DNA of 64,000 nt from Typha latifolia (Eukaryota > Streptophyta > Magnoliopsida > Poales > Typhaceae): positions 11,793,001-11,857,000 of the forward strand of contig CM034099.1 in NCBI GenBank assembly GCA_019914945.1, given 5' to 3'. A program made the translations under genes and the position numbers. Positions 11,313 through 22,948 of this stretch are shown in pieces. Within the stretch, counting starts at the first letter, position 1, and every line of letters begins with the position of its first letter. Under the pieces are notes generated by a model, which was not told where the DNA came from, made no database searches, and worked only from the letters and a program-made list of their open reading frames with translations.

Positions 11313-12017
11313 TAGGGATATCAAGCTTGACGAGCGGCTTAGGCTTGGCTCGGGCTCTGCTCGGCTTAGTGAGAGCTGAGCCGAGCCCGAGCCGCTAAAA
11401 CCGGCTCAAAATTAATACCGAGACGAGCCTAAGCTAGAGCCGGCTCGCTCAGGCTCGGCTTGATAGGCTCGGTATGAATCCCGACCTCGTCCCCGACACG
11501 GTGCGCCTCCTCCTCCTCCTCCTCCTTCTTCTTCTTCTTCTTCTTCTTCTTCCCTCATCCTTCGGCTGTAGCAAGCCGTTGCGGTGTTGCCTCCTCCTCC
11601 TTCAGCAGCGGCAAGCCGCCTCGGTGCCCCGGTGCCCCGCCTCCTCCTCCTCCTCCTCCTTTTTCTTCTTCTTCGGCAGCGGCAAGCTACCATAGTGCCC
11701 CGCCCCTCCTCCTCCTCCGTCTTCTTCTTCTTCTTCTTCTTCTTCTTCATCTTCTTCTTCTTCTTCGGCAGCGGCAAGCCGCCATGGTGTTGTCTCCTCC
11801 TCCTTCGGCAGTAGCAAGTAGCCGCGGTGCACCCCCTCCCCCCACCCCCCCCTCCTCCTCCTCCTCCTCCTTCTTCTTCTTCTTTGGCTCGGCTTGGGAT
11901 CAATCTGACGGTCCAGCTCGATCCGGCTTGGCTTGAGTGAGGCTTAATGATAGGCTCATTTCAAGCTTGAGCCGAAGCCGGCTCGCTTAGGCTCGGCTCA
12001 TTTACATTGCTATCCTA
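11313..12017. repeat. GAGCC-rich inverted-repeat element with CTC/CTT arrays
   Basis: Imperfect inverted ends (TAGGGATATCAAGC at 11313 and its partner TATCCTA ending 12017) flank subterminal GAGCCGAGCC/GGCTCGGC repeats. The middle is made of (CTC)n and (CTT)n blocks at 11505-11560, 11640-11675, 11710-11765 and 11850-11885. It resembles a non-autonomous hAT-type element that gained microsatellites. I could not find a convincing 8 bp target duplication. Frames inside it are poly-Leu, poly-Glu or poly-Gly artefacts. Confidence 0.5.
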
Positions 12018-12042
12018 AAGTCAAACTCTTCATATGGAAATT

Positions 12043-13314
12043 TGATACGATCTCCCCTTGGGCTAAGGTTAGATCTATCCCATTTTTCAGATTTGGACAG
12101 GATCTGGCATGGAACTTTGGAGAAGGAGTTCGAAATTTCTAGCTATCGGATTGACATGAAACTTTGATACATTGTAGCCCTATTTCCAACGAATCTAGTT
12201 TCAGGGAAATCGGACAGCAGGATTTGGAGATATTATCAGATAAGTAGACGAATGTCAGGGGAGTCCAATCTGTCAATGGATCCGTGGATGGAGGCACGAG
12301 ATTCTAGGTGGATTATGGAGGATTAAGGATGAATGGTGGAGATGGAATGGCTATGATGGTAGATGAAATATTATGGAAGGGAATAGGGAAGATGTGGAAG
12401 GATATTTAAGGAAATATAGGAAAGAATTCGAATTAGATGATGATTGAGGACTAATTTGGATCTAAATATAGTCGTATCTTCCAAGCTGATTTACCGATGA
12501 TTTGACCATTGGATATTTATCAAATTTGAATGGAAGATAGATCTCTGAGTCAACTTTCATAATATTATCGTGGGATTTGGGACGATATGTGGATTTTGAG
12601 ATATCAAGGTTTTACCAAATCCTCCGCTGGATCAGAATAGATCTAGAGGTGGATATTTTGAGATAAATTTTGATCGATCTAACCGTCCAAAAGATTTGAT
12701 ATTCTGGTAGTTGTTCCCCTAGAAGTCAGGAATCCAACGAAATTGAAATCAGGTTGATCGGATGAGTAGATCAAGAGTTATGGTTAAAATATTGATCAAA
12801 GATCAAATAGTTGCGAGATGGACGTGAAAGGTGGAACCTATGGATCGACGGGATGGAGGTTGTCGATGGATGGGGAAGACCTTAGGACGTGGAGGAGATG
12901 AATTCAATAGTGTGGGCTAGATCGAGGTGTTGTGCAAGGCAAGATAGAGAAGATGAGGGAGAAGGAAGTCGGGTCTGAAGGTCGAGAGGAAACGACTAAT
13001 CAAATACGGGGGAGAGGGACATAACCATGATGAGTCAAGTCGTAGACTAATAGAAGAGGGAGAAGTGGGCTCAAGCCAGAAGTTTCATAATAATTCATCC
13101 ATGATCCTCAAGTGAAGATCAACCCTTCTATTTATAAGAGGGAGATACAAGTGGGCTTAGCCCATTACCCAATATGGGACTAAATTAAAGCAAATGCAAT
13201 AAGTAAATAAGCAAATAAAGTGGATAACTGTATTGAATGCCCAATACCCTTTGAGTGGACCAATTGGCATAAAGCCCATCTTCTAGATTGACCTAGCTCA
13301 TCCGGATCACATCA
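12043..13314 (-). repeat. Solo LTR (family D2)
   Basis: Minus-strand reading starts TGATGTGATCCGG (at 13314) and ends GGGGAGATCGTATCA (at 12043). Perfect 5 bp target duplications AAATT flank it at 12038-12042 and 13315-13319, and no internal region is present, so it is a solo LTR left by LTR-LTR recombination. A TATA box (minus strand, 13128-13138) supports the orientation. Its 3' part resembles LTR D at 16839-17817. Confidence 0.8.
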
Positions 13315-13383
13315 AAATTCTATTGGAACAAACTCCCAACCAGACTCACATTGAGTCGACTGGGGCTTGGTTCCAATAAGAAT

Positions 13384-14270
13384 TGCCCTATATGTGGCAG
13401 GGAGGAAGAGATCATCTATCATTTGTTCTTCTCCTGCTCTTTTGCTTAGGCTCTGTGGAATGCTCTTAATGATACTTGGCCCATTGGGCTGCCGGACCCT
13501 ACTTGGGCAAAAGGGTCTTAGCTCATCAAGAGCACCTCTCTGCTTGCCCCCGATAGAGCCTTACTCCTAACTACCATTAGCGTGCTCCTATGGAATATAT
13601 GGAATTACAAGAACAATCTCATATTCAATGCGATTAAAGAATCCCCTTCAGTAACTTGGGAAAGAACCCTCTCACTCGCCTATGAATATCATGAGTCCCT
13701 AGCTCCCCCAGTGACTCAAGCTACTCCTATCTGCTTCATCCGTTGGGAACCAGCTCCACCCAGATTCCTCAAGCTCAACACTGACGGCTCATATTCGAGC
13801 CCCAACAAGCTAGGTGGGGCGGCGAGCTTTATCTTGCGCTCCCCACTCGGCTCCCCGATTATAGCCGACAGTCAATGGAGCCGATACAACTTCTTGCTCG
13901 TCGCTGAAGCCTTTGCTCTTTGATAGGAGCTGCTTAGTGTCAGATCACTCCAAATATCCCACCTCCAAGTCAAGAGTGAATATCTGTTATTGGTCAACAT
14001 TGTTAATAGGGTTCACCCAACACCTTGGTGTATATCCTCTCTCATCGGTGACCGCATGTATTTGCTTTCCTTTTATCCATTCCTTTTTGTCTCCCATATC
14101 TACCGAGAAGCCAACAAGTCTGTGGACTAGCTTGCTAACTATGGTAGAAATATGGGCTTTGGTGTTACTTGGATGGGATCATACCCTCCCCCATTGGTTA
14201 CTCTTTTAGTTGCTGACGTTAGCAGCACTCTTTATAACTGTGGCGGCTAATCAATAGATCATCTTTTCAT
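13384..14270 (+). pseudogene. LINE 3' fragment: zf-RVT and RNase H
   Basis: The frame from 13384 begins with a reverse-transcriptase zinc-binding motif, CPICGREEEIIYHLFFSC (C-x2-C...H...C), then LLWNIWNYKNNLIF, then an RNase H start FLKLNTDGSYSS at about 13768. This is the typical C-terminus of plant L1-type LINE ORF2. Two in-frame stops lie in the first 150 bp, a stop pair follows at 13921, and after a frame change REANKSVD near 14110 continues RNase H. The 5' end is lost, as is usual for LINEs. The 3' end fades at 14280 with only a short A run. Confidence 0.75.
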
Positions 14271-15117
14271 TTAAAAAAATGTTTAGGCAAAAATAAAAAA
14301 TAAAAAGCAATCCATCACAGAATTATTAAGAAGCTAAAATGTATTTTGTACTTACATCAACAAGGAAATGCATCCACATTGGCTCTTTCATCAACCACTT
14401 GATAAAAGACATAGCTTCCATAAATTTCACATATTATGACTAGATATGATTTATTTGTTGTACATTGGCACAGAAAATACATTATGGACATAGTGACACT
14501 CAACAATCTATAGTGCTCAATAGAATATTGAATTTACTAATAAACTCTCAATTCAGATAAAATATCACAAAGGTGACGTCCAGCAACTATGTATTGACAA
14601 ATAACTTATTTTTAGAAAAGAAATCACAAAGGATACATCATAAAGACCAACAGGCACATGCACATAAAACATAAGAGAGCAAGGGAAGGCATGCACATCG
14701 ACATACTTTGTCCTCAATGCAACACAAGGGGATAGGAAGGCATGAACTAATATAGCTATTTGATCGTATTTTAGTACATAAATAGTAAAAACTCTTTACA
14801 ATTGCAAGTTATCTATCGAGTCCCATAGGTTGTACATTTTAATATTCTGGCCCTCTGTTGTGTGAAAAATGATGCGTGCCTAAATCTAACTTTTATATTG
14901 GTCATGAGCCATAGCTAGGGATTTAAAAATGTTAAATCAAATTCATAACATTAAAAGAAATCCAGCATTTACATCACGGCCATATATCACGTAAATCTCT
15001 TCAAAACTAATACACTTTTAAAATGCAGTACAATTAGATAGGAGAACTGAATTTGATAATTTATGTATATCAGCAATGACAAACGCATTATGTCAAAAAG
15101 AATGACAAACCGGTGAG
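14271..15117. other. AT-rich intergenic stretch, no gene
   Basis: No open frame with a recognisable motif, no terminal repeats. It ends at the LTR of element E. Confidence 0.5.
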
Positions 15118-16219
15118 TGATGCAGAACGACTTTTCGATTATAGATTTGCGAAGAAGAATAGGAAAAATGATAAAATCCGAAGAATCCACCGACCGGGGT
15201 GTCGGAATCCACTAACAAACACTCAATATGAAAAACTCTCAAAAATATTCATTAATTAATAAAAGAGGATTACAAGCCTTTATATAGACAAAACAAAGTA
15301 AAAGATAAAAAGATGAGAATAGTGATATATTTAGTTAGAAACTTTTCTTACTGTATTAGTTGTTTATTTTTATTAAAATAAAATTTCTGTAGGTCGCATT
15401 CGAATGCAGGGGCATCAGGTTCGCAAATACAGAGAACGCGTAATGTGCGCTCGAACGCCCGTGTTCGAACGTCTGCATCACGTTCGCACATACAGAGAAC
15501 ATCTTTTATGAGTTCGAATGCGATCAGCGGGAATCCTCTAGAATTACAGTTACTTATTATTATTAGGACTTGTTGGCTAGCATCTATAAATATGTGGATG
15601 ACAGCCAAATTCATTATGCTATTGGAATATTTATTTCTTGCCTCCTATCTTCTCTCTAGACTCTATCCCTCCTCCCTCTTCACCATCCTTCTATCTCTAC
15701 CGTTGGCAAAGTTTCTCCTAACTTCTAATCTCCCTCGACTATTGAGCTACCCCTCTTCTTTGGGATCTCGACCACTTCATTCCCTTCGTCTATTTCTCTT
15801 AATCACATCCACTATCCACCTCCATCTCTATACTCATCCATAACCCTAACATCCACTCCACCTATCACCATCACTATCACCCATGTTATTATGTGTTTTT
15901 CCCTAGTTTTAGTTTGACTCTATGAAGGGCATAAATACTAAAGTTGTAGATACGAGAGTTACAAATCTAATACACTTGGTTTCGTAATTTTCCGACCATA
16001 GGAGAATATTTGACGAATATTTTCCCACGGTTGTGAGGACCACTTTCTACAATAAATTCAAATCTTAAGGAATTGTTCTGTAGCCGACCTTTTGGTACAA
16101 GAACCCATCAAACAACTCTAGAATATGGCTAGTCACAACCCTCATTAAGACAAAGGGCTATGGGTGTAGTTATTTTGTGCCTATGAGAATAAACGTGACG
16201 AAAAGTGGTGTTCCCACTA
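15118..16219 (-). repeat. 3' LTR of E, split by A3
   Basis: In reverse complement it starts TAGTGGGAACACC after the polypurine tract (cccgggagagt) and ends in GCATCA at 15118. Without A3 (15323-16110) it is about 314 bp, close to the 320 bp LTR of F, which it resembles throughout. Confidence 0.75.
15323..16110 (+). repeat. Solo A-family LTR A3, inside the LTR of E
   Basis: It starts TGATATATTTAGTTAG and ends ACCCATCA, with the palindrome block at 15395-15525 and TATA region near 15583. LTR E continues on both sides. The flanking pentamers AATAG and AACAA match poorly, so the duplication has decayed or the end is off by a few bases. Confidence 0.75.
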
Positions 16220-16541
16220 ACTCTCCCGGGGTGGAAGAAACTCTACCCAATCGAGTGGCTATAATAGTACTCTAAGATGTCAGCGTCAAGCTACTATAAC
16301 TTCTCACGAGTGATCCACGTACAATCAGACTCTGATTGCTTGTGCCATCGAACGAGAAAACGATGAACCCCTCCTTCTATAGTAGATTTTATTTGATCAT
16401 GTAAAATAATGTCTATCTTTTCTTGTTATATGGATGGAAAATGAGAAATGGTATGTGGCATAACAGGGATGCCTAGAAGAGTAGTAGATGTAGCATAGGG
16501 GTCGGTAGGGATGTGCATAGGTGGTTGGTAGGCTACTAGAT
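16220..16541 (-). pseudogene. Element E pol 3' end (chromodomain region), decayed
   Basis: Minus-strand sequence from 16541 to 16220 matches 58390-58700 of element F, the segment that encodes the C-terminal tail and a decayed chromodomain before the polypurine tract. Reading is broken by stops. It continues across A4 into 18390-19066. Confidence 0.6.
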
Positions 16542-18384
16542 TGATACATTTAGTTAGGATCTTTTCTTACTGCATTAGTTATTTATTTTTATTAAAATAA
16601 AATTCCTGTAGGTTGTGTTCGAACGCAGGAGGGGTCACATTCGAATGCCTTTGCGAACGCCTGCATCAAGTTCGCAAATACAGAGAACACGTAATGCGCA
16701 TTTGAATGCGGTCAGGCGAGTTTGAATGCCGCATTCGAATGCCTACATCGCGGTCGCACATACAGAGTACGCCTTTTGTGCGTTCGAATATGATCGAGCG
16801 CATTCGAACGCAATCAGTGGGAATCCTCTAGAATTAGGTGATACGATTCGGACTTCACCGACGTCGTCTCGAGCATGGATTCACTTTAGGAGTATTTTTA
16901 TTTCATATTTTAGTGTTTAATTTCCATTAAAATAAGTTTTCTGTAAGTCGCGTTCGAACGCGGGTGGAGTGAGTTCGAACGAGGTTTGCGAACGGGGTTG
17001 TGAACGTGGTGAAGAGAATGTACTGTGCGTTCGAATGCACTGTGAACGCCTGCATCGCGTTCGCAAATACCGACAGGCGCGTTCGATCGCGCGTTCGAAC
17101 GCCTGCATCGCATTCGCAAATCCAGAAGAGCGAACTCAGTGCGTTCGAACGCGGTCGGGCGAGTTCGAACGCGGTCGACGAAAATTGTGTTTTGCCTTAA
17201 TTTGAGTTGTTGGTTAGCCTATAAAAGGATGTGGTAGGCAACCAAATTGATTATTGATTATTGAGATTGAGTTTTGCCTTGCCTCCTTTGTCTTCTTCGC
17301 TCCCGTTCTCTCAATCCCCAGCGACGCCGCTTCTAACCTCCCTCGTCCGGCTAATCACCCTAGTCCCTTAGGGGTGGCCCTCTTCTCCCCTTTCGTCCAA
17401 TCTATCTCACACTTGCCCTAATCCTTCCATCAACCACAACCCTTCCACCATCACTTTTCACCGGTGCCACCACATTAACGCCGGTCCTCCACCATCCACC
17501 ATTACCTAGGATCTCGTGCCTCCATCCACGGATCCAAAACAGAGCATCCTGACGTTCGTCCACTAAACAAACGATATCTCGAGATCCCCAAATCCGATTC
17601 GCCTGAAATTTGATTTGTTGGAAAGATCTTTTCGGGGTCTAAAAGATATCAAAATTTCACGTCGATCCGACGGAGGAATATTTCGGGATCTTATTTCACA
17701 GTTCCGTGCAAGATCTAGTCTAGATCTGAGAATTAGAAAAGATCGATCTTTAGCCCTAAAGGAGAGATCGTATCAAGCTGGTATCATAGCTCCATAGCCA
17801 GAGGTGTGATCGTATCATTAGGGTTACTTATTGTTATTAGGAATTGTTGGCTAGCATCTATAAATATGTGGATGGCAGCCAAATTTATTATGCTATTGGA
17901 ATATTAATTTCTTGCCTCTCTATCATCTATCTACCCTAATCTCCCTCCTCCCTCTTCACTATCCTTCCACCTCTACTGTTGGCAAGGTCTCTTCTAACTT
18001 CTAATTTCCCTCAACAATTGATTCCTCCCTCTTCTTTGGGATCTCGACCACTTCTTCCCTTTCGTCTATATCCCTTAATCATATCCACCATCCACCTTTA
18101 TCTCATAATCCTCCATAACCCTGACATCCACTCCACCCGTCACCACCACCATCACCCGCGTTCTTTCGTGTTTTCATTCCTGTTTCAGTTCGAATCTATG
18201 AAGGGCATAAATATGAAAATTGTAGATCAGGGATTTACAGATCTAATCTTAGTTTTGTAATTTTCTGACTATAGGAGAATATTTGACGAATATTTTTCTA
18301 CGGTTACGCAGACTAATTCTAGTAATAAATTCAGATCTTGAAGGAATCGTTCTGTAGCCTATCTTTTGGTACAAAAACCTATCA
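16542..18384 (+). repeat. Solo A-family LTR A4, carrying nested LTR D
   Basis: It starts TGATACATTTAGTTAGG and ends AACCTATCA. Perfect 5 bp duplications TAGAT lie at 16537-16541 and 18385-18389. The host sequence (E integrase tail) is continuous once it is removed. Foreign sequence 16839-17817 sits inside with its own duplication. Confidence 0.9.
16839..17817 (+). repeat. Solo LTR D nested in A4
   Basis: It runs TGATACGATTCGG...GATCGTATCA with inverted ends TGATACGAT/ATCGTATCA. The 5 bp duplication TTAGG lies at 16834-16838 and 17818-17822. Its upstream part has the densest GTTCGAAC palindrome array in the window (16950-17180). The A-like lead-in 'attaaaataa..ctgtaagtcgc' is shared with A LTRs, while its 3' part resembles D2. 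It also ends in a primer-site-like segment (ctggtatcatagctcc). Confidence 0.9.
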
Positions 18385-18389
18385 TAGAT

Positions 18390-19066
18390 CATCAATATTA
18401 AAAGTATAACTAATGCCATAATTTAGGGGAATATCAATGACATAAGCATTAGTGCCTACATGTTTTGGAACTTGGAAAGATCTTGCACTACAGTCATGCA
18501 ACTTTCGAACAAGGGAATCATTCGGGTCTGAGACGAATCATAATATGATCTCCAACATCAAACTCCTTGGCACGTTTGTGCAAGTCGGCATGTATTTTAG
18601 ACTGGCGATTGCTCGTCTCATTTCACATAGTGATCTCCTAATGCAAAGAATGAACATGATATGCAAATACTTCGACAGACTTAGAGACTCTAGCATGAGA
18701 TGACATGGGCAACAGATCTAGAGGTTTGCGTGCTTTAAAACTATGAACAACTTTAAATGGACTCATGCCTATATACCTATTGATGGAGTTATTATATGCA
18801 AATTGGGCTATAGGAAGAGTGACATCCCAGTTTTTGTTATGATTACCCACGGGACATCGCAAAAGATTTCCAAGACTATGATTAACGACCTCAGTTTGAC
18901 CGTCGAATAATAGGCTGTAGAGAACTTTAACTTTGTGCCAACCATATGCCATAAGGTTTTTTTAAAAATAGCTCATAAAGCAAACATCCTGATTGGAAAC
19001 AATTTGGCTACATGGGACGCATTAGAGGTCTTAGCACAAGGAATAAAATGGGCCATCTTAGTTATG
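18390..19066 (-). pseudogene. Element E integrase remnant
   Basis: Minus strand, high to low coordinate: [20 protein letters not shown] (near 19040), then after a frame change DGQTEVVN (near 18900), [21 protein letters not shown] and, after more breaks, the GDHIMIRLRPE integrase tail near 18520. These match the integrase of F and B. The integrase start and catalytic first aspartate are lost at the 19066 breakpoint. Confidence 0.75.
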
Positions 19067-19158
19067 AATGAATCTTTTATCTCCCTATCTCCTTCCTCTC
19101 TCTTCCTCTCTATAGTCTGGTCTGTATCAATGGCATCAAAGCCACCGGTTCTTGGACC

Positions 19159-20566
19159 ATGACTAACACAAGGTCGATGGCAAAGCGTGGGACGACGGAT
19201 GCTAACTCGAACCCAAGCCCGACCGCACCGACAACCACAGGCGGTACCAACGACGCTAGCATTAGCACCATGTCGAGTGTGCCTCTTTCCATGCCGCTCT
19301 ATCCTAATGTTGCAGCTGTTATCCAACAAATGATGGAGCAACAACAAAGGATGATGGACCATCAACAACTAATGCAGGAAGCCCTTGTGTAGTCCCTACG
19401 CGAGGAGATCCGAATGATATCGCGTAGAGGACTGACGATGGAGGAACCTGCTATAATTACACCAGCAGCCAACCAAACTCCACCAACGACAAGTGCTTTT
19501 CTAGGACAGATGGACGCATTATTGTTGAACCCTCATAGGCCAAGGATGCCATACCCGGCCCCGCCGGGAGTGAACCATGGTGTGGATGGAGAAAGAACCG
19601 AGCACCATCAAGGCAGGGGCGAACTGGTAGTAGCATGGCTATATGATGATGAACATGATGCTGCTCGCGAGGAAAAGGAAAGGAGGTGTCGTGGTCCGGA
19701 GATTCACATCCTTCATCCGCTAGTACTGAGGATGAATCCCCTAATAGACAATGGATGCGATTATGTGGTAGGGTTCTATGATACCAAATTGATAGGCTTT
19801 GATACCAATGATAGGGTTCTACGGTACCAAATTGATAGGCTCTGATACCAATTGATAGGCTACAGAATAATTCCTTTAAGATCTAAATTTATTGTAGGAA
19901 GCAGTCCGCACAACCAAAAAAAATATTCACCAAATATTATCCCGTAGTCAGAAAATTACTAAACTAAGTGGAATCGATCTCTAACTCCCTGATCTACACT
20001 TTTTATAATTATGCCCCTTCGCATATTCGAACTAAAACTAGGACGAAAGTATGATTTAGTGAGGATGATGGTGGTGGTGACGGGTGGAGTGAAAGTTCGG
20101 GTTATGGATGATAATGGAGATGAGGGTGGATGAGTGGTGTAGTTTAAAGGATATAGACGAAGGGAAAAAAGTGGTTGAGATCCCAAAGAAGAGAGGAGGA
20201 CTCGATAGACGAGGGAGATTAGAAGTTAGGAGAGGCCTTGCCAACGGTAGAGGTGGTAGGTTGGTGAAGTGGGAGATTAGAAATCACGTTCTATTTTTGC
20301 AAACCTGATACATGCATTTGCAAGGGCGTTCGAACCCAACCCCTTCCGCTTTCGAACGCGACCTACATGAATTTTATTTTAATGAAAATAAACAACTAAT
20401 GCAATAAGAAAAGTCTCTAACTAAATGTATCATTATGGCATTTGCGGACGAACCGTTTGGCTAGATTTTTCATGCTGAATAGTACTTTTTATGTCATAGC
20501 ATGCCGGAAGAAGATAAGGTACTTATTGTGAGCTTTCATTTGGAAGATGCGGTCTTACATTGGTAT
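19159..20566 (+). pseudogene. Gypsy gag fragment, split by solo LTR A5
   Basis: The frame from 19159 (MTNTRSMAKRGT) carries a Gln/Met-rich coiled coil (VIQQMMEQQQRMMDHQQ) and a stop at 19390. A second frame runs 19414-19740. After A5 (19766-20432) the capsid continues: EPFG, a stop in place of Trp, IFHAE, a stop in place of Gln, then PEEDKVLIVSFHLEDAVLHWY. The 'FDG..P..W.F.AE.YF' layout is retrotrans-gag. A primer-site-like 'tctggtctgtatcaatggc' lies at 19116. Protease and pol are absent; at 20567 another LTR begins. Confidence 0.7.
19766..20432 (-). repeat. Solo A-family LTR A5
   Basis: Reverse complement runs TGATACATTTAG...AACCCTACCA. Perfect 5 bp duplications TTATG lie at 19761-19765 and 20433-20437. 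Its 3' end carries several primer-site-like ggtatc units (19770-19860), as in A1 but not in A3 or A4. Confidence 0.85.
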
Positions 20567-22019
20567 TGAAACACCCACTTCCAAAAATCACGTGTTTCTC
20601 ACATGGAGAATTCCACGTGATTCTCCCGTGACATGTTAGTGAAATAATCTCAAAAAGTATCTAGATAAGTCTAGAAATACCATAATAATCCAACAAATAA
20701 TCCAAAGTTACAATTATCATAGGCCTCAACAAGCCTCTAGGAATACAAGTCCATACACAAATTTAAACATAAAACTCCTCACAGGGGCTATGTCCAACTA
20801 GAAATAATGGAATAAACAATACTAAACATGGAAATGAATCTGATACTCCTCGATATCCGCGTCCTCCATAATTAGATCTGAAATATTTCCACTAAAATGG
20901 CAGTGAGCACGGGGCCCAGCAAGTATAACCTAATAGTAATCTATGAATATTGTATTGCATGATAAATAGAAATGCAAATCCATAAACATATCAAGAAAAT
21001 GTGTACAGTATAACTTTTAATAACTTCCATCATCATAGCTTAATTACATAAAAATCTACACAGAAACTGAGTTACTAATGACATGTCTTACAAAGCAACA
21101 TAGTATCGAGGGGGACTAGTCATCTAGCCCATACATGCCTGGCGACGCTGCATATGACCGATTGTCTATGACCATCAGACTAAGGACCCCGGTCGTAGGC
21201 CCATCAACAATGCTTTAGTAAATCATCGCACACAGCAGATTCATTACTTGTAGCTGAATAATCGCATAGAGCATAATCATCGCATACGGCGGTTAAGAGC
21301 ACACAGCTCGATAGACATTCTGACCCTGCGTCCTCGGGTACCGCTAGAACTATAACCCTACCTCTCAAATCATCTTTACTAATATCATACTAGACTAGTC
21401 TCCAATTAGGGCAATGTAATCACCTGAATGCTCCACCAGCTAACGACCTCAGGTGTAGACCACTAATATAATACTATATAATATTAACCCCGAGTTGAGT
21501 GAGTGAGAGGGGCACTGCCTAGTTGAGACTCGTCTAACAATGATACGTGCATGTGGTGTCATGACTTCTATTATTTATTATATCATGATCATCAGAGTAA
21601 TCCAGTATTATAACAATGCATGGAGCCTATCATACATGTGCAATAAGTAAGCTCACGTGTAAGACTATATTATTTTTTAAAATATTTTTAAGTTCTTTGT
21701 ATTGTATATTCTATTAAAAAAAGGGAGTTATTATAGACTTAAAAGCTAACGACCATACAACCACTCTATAATTTATTATAGATTTAGAAAGTTTTAAATT
21801 TTTTTAGAAAAAAATATATTTATTTTGGAGAGATATTAGAGATAGAGCAAATAAGATTTAAAATAGCAGTATAATTATTGGTTTGATATAATTTTTACAG
21901 AATTCAAGTACTTAAAACACAAATAGTACTAAAATATTATTATTAAATTTAGAAAATATAAATATAAGTCATTTTAAACTCATATTTAACTTATCAGTCA
22001 ATTATATGAAATACTAAAT
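20567..22019 (-). repeat. Putative LTR I, distantly related to G
   Basis: In reverse complement it ends GTGGGTGTTTCA at 20567, immediately after the gag fragment. It shares a 'cgaccggggtccttagtctg' block (near 21185) with G near 6010 and 7210. No coding sequence. The upper limit is uncertain. Confidence 0.45.
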
Positions 22020-22948
22020 TTTTAATTTTTCCAATGATATGGACAAATATTTTTTTGAGTTATTTTTTGTGAGCCGAAGTAAAAATTGAGTTCTTTTACA
22101 ATGAAAAATGAAGAGAAGAGAGAATATGTTACGAATCGGCTTAATCTGATTCATAGCAGTTCTGCACGGGAATTGAGATTCACGGGTGGAGGCACAGATT
22201 CCTAGGTATAGGATGGAGGTGATGGAGTAGAGGCCGAGTAGTTGATGGAGATGGCTCGTCAATAGATAATGGTGGTTTGCGGATGCAAATGCGATAAATG
22301 ATTGAAGGCTATGATTGACCTACAACTGTGGTAAAACCGTACGGGAAGTAGAGACGATTTAAAATAAAGAGACGAAGGGGGAGAAGTAGGTCTGTCCTAT
22401 TAAACTAGGGGGATTGACGATAGAGGGAGATTAGAAACTAGACGAGACTATGCCAACAGAAGAGATGGCGCTAGTGGGTGAAGAGGGAGGAGGGAGATGT
22501 AGAGGCCTGCGGCCTAGATGAGAGAGATCCCAAGGTAAAAGCCAATTAATTTTTCATTCCAAGCATGCCTAAGATACAAGTCATAAGGCCCTATTTATAG
22601 AGATTAAATTAAAAAGTCTAAATCAAATTTAACTAAACAAGTCTTCCTTATCTTCTCAGATTAACCCTTCGATTTGCCGCAGATATATTCTGAATCTGGA
22701 GAAGTCATGAGTATCAAAATTGTAGATCTGAAGGTTAGCAATCTTATCCAACTAGTTTGATATTATTCAAATATCTATAGAATATTTTGCGAATACTTTT
22801 CAACTGCGCAGAGCTGGATTAGCTAATTAAATAAAATCCTAACATGCTAAGACTCTAACTAAACCAAATAATCAAATAAGATAATTAGACTCAATCCATT
22901 TATCTCAATCTTCATTTAATGTGATCCGATCTGACCCGATTCACATCA
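22020..22948 (-). repeat. Putative D2-like LTR, 5' part
   Basis: Minus strand starts TGATGTGAATCGGG at 22948, like D2. It has a TATA box (ctctataaatag, 22591-22606) and a pyrimidine-rich leader. A plus-orientation block at 22680-22820 (gaatctggagaagtcatgag...aatattttgcgaat) resembles the A-family LTR 3' part, so the element looks chimeric. It is cut at about 22020 by LTR I. Confidence 0.45.

Larger units (their letters stand above)
15118..19066 (-). mobile_element. Truncated Ty3/gypsy chromovirus E with nested LTRs
   Basis: The 3' LTR is on the left (15118-16219, split by solo LTR A3). Polypurine tract and pol 3' end are at 16220-16541, interrupted by solo LTR A4, and integrase sequence continues to 19066. 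The sequence is collinear with element F (57496-59020): removing A4 rejoins the text exactly. The 5' half (gag to RNase H and the 5' LTR) is missing. At about 19060 it abuts an unrelated plus-strand gag. Confidence 0.8.

Noticed and set aside
11412..11903. 163-codon frame with long Glu, Lys and Gly runs
   Set aside because: Produced by CTC/CTT microsatellites inside a repeat element; the opposite strand is equally open.
19159..19845. MTNTRSMAKRGT... frame as a host gene
   Set aside because: The Gln/Met coiled coil, a primer-site-like sequence upstream and capsid motifs after the inserted LTR mark it as retrotransposon gag.
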